From assembly GCA_020091685.1 (NCBI GenBank), contig CM034610.1:9158948-9222947 (forward strand): a stretch of 64,000 nucleotides of DNA, in the 5' to 3' direction. Made by a program: the position numbers and the translations under genes. Shown in pieces: positions 61,099-64,000 of the stretch (positions are counted from its first letter, which is position 1; every line of letters starts with the position of its first letter). Under the pieces are notes generated by a model that was not told the origin of the DNA, did not search any database, and saw nothing but the letters and a program-made list of their open reading frames with translations. Source of the DNA: Lutjanus erythropterus. Taxonomy: Eukaryota > Chordata > Actinopteri > Lutjaniformes > Lutjanidae.

Positions 61099-61790
61099 AC
61101 AACCCCAATTCCAAAAAAGGTTGGGACATTGTGCAAAATGTAAATAAAAACAGAATGCAATGATTTGCAAAAACTGTTCAACTTATATTCAATTGAATAC
61201 AGTACAAACACAAGATATTTAATGTTCAAACTGATAAACTTCATTGTTTTTTTGTAAATATACACTCATTCTGAATTTGATGCCAATAACATGTTCCAAA
61301 AAAAGGTGGGATGATGTCATGTTTACCACTGTTTTACACTCAGTAAGTGTTTGGAACTGAGAGCAATCATTTTTGAAGTCTTGAAAGTGAAATTCATTCT
61401 CATTCTTGCTTGATACATGATTCAGGTGCTCAACAGCATAGAATCTCTGCTGTGCTTCATAATGTGCCACACATTTTCAATGGAGGACAGGTCTTGACTG
61501 CAGGCAGGTCAGTCTAGTACCCAAACTCTTTTACTACGAAACCGTTCTGTTGTCACACGTGCAGAGTGTGTCTTGGGATTGTGCTGCTAAAACAAGCAGG
61601 GATTGCTGGATTCTCTGTATCTCGTAATGATAATATGGATTTCAGATGGTGAAATTCCTAAATCCCTTGCAGTTTTGCATTGCGAAATGTTGTTCTTAAA
61701 CTGGTTTAACCTCACCCCATCCATACTTCTGAATGACTGAGCCTTTCGAGGATGCCCCTTCAGTATCCAATTTTGGACTGATGTGTTATC
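61099..61790 (-). mobile_element. Truncated DNA transposon with Tc1-like helix-turn-helix remnant
   Basis: The left end, caaccccaattccaaaaaag, is the long terminal repeat end of a DNA transposon that I know as abundant in teleosts, with ccaaaaaaaggtgggat repeated at 61297. On the - strand the segment 61600-61710 reads LNQFKNNISQCKTARDLGIS, the DNA-binding helix-turn-helix style of Tc1/mariner transposases, with frameshifts and stops around it. The right terminal repeat is missing and the middle is joined by a deletion near 61610, so the copy is dead. Confidence 0.65.
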
Positions 61791-62391
61791 ATCAAAAGAC
61801 CAAATGAAGGAACATCTATCTTTGCCAAGACACTTCAAACACCTCACTGAAACACTTTCTGCTGATTTTTCCTTTAAATTGTCTCCCATCAATATCCATC
61901 TTCCCTGGTGACTTGCTGCTGTTCAGCTCTGGGGGCCCTGAAGAATTCAGAATTGCTCTCAGCCACGGCAGCATCCTTCCACTAAAATAAATGATAGTCA
62001 TAGTATTTGGTAAGGAGTATCAGAAACTGTTTAACCCTAACCACCACAAATGTATGTCACATTTCCTTATAGGCCCGTCTGGGGACCGTCTCTTGTGTGG
62101 GAGTGCAGTGCTTCCCATAGAAAAGCTCAGGGAAGCAGCTGTATGCTGCTTTTTAATGGACATGAGAAAGTTAACCATACATGTATCACATGTACCACAT
62201 ACATACATGTATTTCTAAAAAAAAATATTTTCTCATTGTTGCCCCTTGTGGTCACAGTAGTTCATATCAAACAAAATCAAAGGTTTGCTGTGAGGAGATA
62301 CTCTGTGATAAAGCAGCTCAAATATTATGATAAGCTCCCAAAAGCACTTGTCATATGACACGTACCACCTTTTCCCACAACTCTCTAACAC

Positions 62392-62439
<48 letters not shown>

Positions 62440-62761
62440 CGGGTGTGGTCCCGCTGATTCAATCTCTTACCTCCTTCCTGTCATCTCCTTCCTTGATAGC
62501 CATTCTTCACAGCCTCTATTCATCTTTGTTCCTTCACCTCCTCCCTCCAACTGATGGAGGAGATAGTACAGTCGCACTATGTAGCTGCTGAAACTTTTTT
62601 TTTTTGCACCATAAATGAAATACAACAACAAAATAACAAGATGTGACACAGAAAGATGAAGCAGAGCATAATGCTTATAATAAAGCTGGCAAAAAATGCT
62701 TTCCACTAGACACTAAAAGGTTTGTGTGACCCGTGAGTGCAATATGGTGTAATTTTGTCTC
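61791..62761. other. Unassigned sequence between two transposons
   Basis: Contains the GT microsatellite and no supported gene. The stretch 61800-62000 has an open frame on the - strand, with nothing recognised in it. Confidence 0.5.
62394..62438 (+). repeat. (GT)n microsatellite, 45 bp
   Basis: An uninterrupted GT run. Confidence 0.98.
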
Positions 62762-63817
62762 TTTTAAGGGTAACTTCAGTATTTTTCAACCTGGAACCTA
62801 TTTTCTCATGTTTTGTGTCTAAATGACTTATGGGGACAACAATTTTTGAAATTGGTCCAGTATTGAGCGAGACAGCTGCAGCTGGCAGCTGGCGAAACGG
62901 GCTGAAATGTAGTCCTTATGTGCAACTGTGCACCGTCGGTGAGTCCACTAAAAGTGCTTGTTTTGCCAGTGGCAGATTCAGATTGTTATTCTGAATGTTT
63001 GAGAACATTATGGAAAGGATTCCTACAGAGAGTAAGATGCTTTTTGTCTAACTAGAAACAGGCAATTTATTGCAACGCCACCAGACCCCGTTTACAGAAA
63101 CAGTACTTTTATCGTTGTCGCCATCATCTTCAGTCAAGCTCAGCAAAAACAAAATAAAACTCATCAAAACACCTTGGCTCATTTTCCCACAGTTCCAACC
63201 ATCACCAACTCTGGTCTGGTCAAAATAAACCTTTGATTTACTGCGTTGGATGAGAAAATATCTGGAGTGAGAGGTTGGAAATCAGAGAAGTGGCGCACAG
63301 AAACGCTGTGTACAGCCAGAATATTTTCACATCTATCAGCAAGGGTTTGTTTCGTCCAGAAAAACAGAGTTGGTGATTGTTGTAGCAGCAGAGAGATGAG
63401 CTGAGATGATTTTGGTGAGTTTTATTTTATTTAAGTGTCTTTTGTGATGTTAAAATTACCGTTTTGGGAAATGGAGCCTGGTTACTTTGAACAGAGCAAA
63501 ATAACAGCTGTCTCTGGTTAAACAAAATGATCTTACCCTTTAAAAAGGTCTGTCTTTGTAGCAATTCTTTCCATAATGTTGTCAGACCCTTGAAATAACA
63601 GTCTGAGCTTGTGAGTGGCAAGCACTTTTAGGGGACTTATTTTGACTGGGTGCATTTTCCCGGCTGGTGGCACGACGTTGCATCTCAATTTTGCTTTTGC
63701 TGACTGCGTTGAAGTCCTTTAAAACTGGACCAGTTTCAAATAATGTGTCACTTAGACACAAAAACATGGGAAAATACGAGGGCACAGGTTGAAAAATACT
63801 GAAATTGTCCTTTAAAA
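62762..63817 (+). mobile_element. 1.06-kb non-autonomous DNA transposon with ~60-bp inverted ends
   Basis: Left ttttaagggtaacttcagta, tttttcaacctgg, ctcatgttttgtgtctaaat; right end on the - strand ttttaaaggacaatttcagt, atttttcaacctgtg, cccatgtttttgtgtctaag. The inverted ends agree over about 60 bases. The inside (acagtaccttttatcgttg-like words, gagtgagaggttggaaatca) has no open frame of note. I recognise the family from teleost genomes but cannot name it. Confidence 0.8.
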
Positions 63818-64000
63818 AGTGCATTTATCTTATCCTTTTCGTCCACCAGCAAAATGGCTAGTAATTGGTCAGATTTTACCAGCCATTCAATAGTTTAGCA
63901 TTGTTTTTTGGGCTAGTGATTGAAGCAAACCTTCCTCTCTCTGTGTGTGTGCATGTGTGTGTGCATGTGTGCACTTTTGTGTGTGTAGAGGGGTATAAAA
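63818..64000. other. End of window with GT-rich sequence
   Basis: tgtgtgtgcatgtgtgtgtg-type sequence from 63940. No gene seen. Confidence 0.7.

Noticed and set aside
1-64000. CRISPR array, operons, prophage or other prokaryotic systems
   Set aside because: The sequence is plainly vertebrate; regularly spaced repeats here are tandem satellites without unique spacers.

Overview
The window is vertebrate genomic DNA and almost certainly comes from a ray-finned fish, probably a percomorph. Genes are split into short exons by AT-rich introns. (CA)n microsatellites are frequent, and several dispersed repeats look like families I know from teleost genomes. One gene is supported: the 3' part of a T-type voltage-gated calcium channel on the + strand, best assigned to cacna1g (Cav3.1). 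Twelve coding exons between 6507 and 37767 form one uninterrupted frame of 904 codons after the first split codon. Every junction uses GT..AG and every phase matches.

Layout. 1-6506 is the 3' part of the intron in the III-IV linker. 6507-20547 holds seven exons for all of repeat IV (S1 to S6, with the voltage sensor and the Asp of the fourth pore loop) and the acidic start of the C-terminal tail. 22954-31429 holds four tail exons. Two of them (153 and 123 bp) begin and end in phase 0 and correspond to tail segments I recall as alternatively spliced in mammals. 36790-37767 is the long last coding exon, followed by a 3' UTR with a probable ATTAAA poly(A) signal at 38472. Earlier exons (repeats I-III) lie outside the window.

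Downstream, 38500-64000 shows no gene I can support. It is a repeat-rich intergenic stretch (or part of an unrecognised large intron) with inverted-repeat DNA transposon remnants, a tRNA-derived SINE cluster at 51.2-52.7 kb, repeat families shared with the cacna1g introns, and one isolated CpG-rich block at 47.1-47.6 kb that could be a promoter or first exon.

No prokaryotic features, CRISPR arrays, intact tRNA or rRNA genes, or intact transposases were seen. I found no convincing unknown biological system. The best leads are the fish-specific parts of the Cav3.1 tail, its cassette and tandem-acceptor splicing, the CpG block, and several repeat pairs. Statements about human Cav3 sequences and about teleost repeat families are from memory and were not searched.
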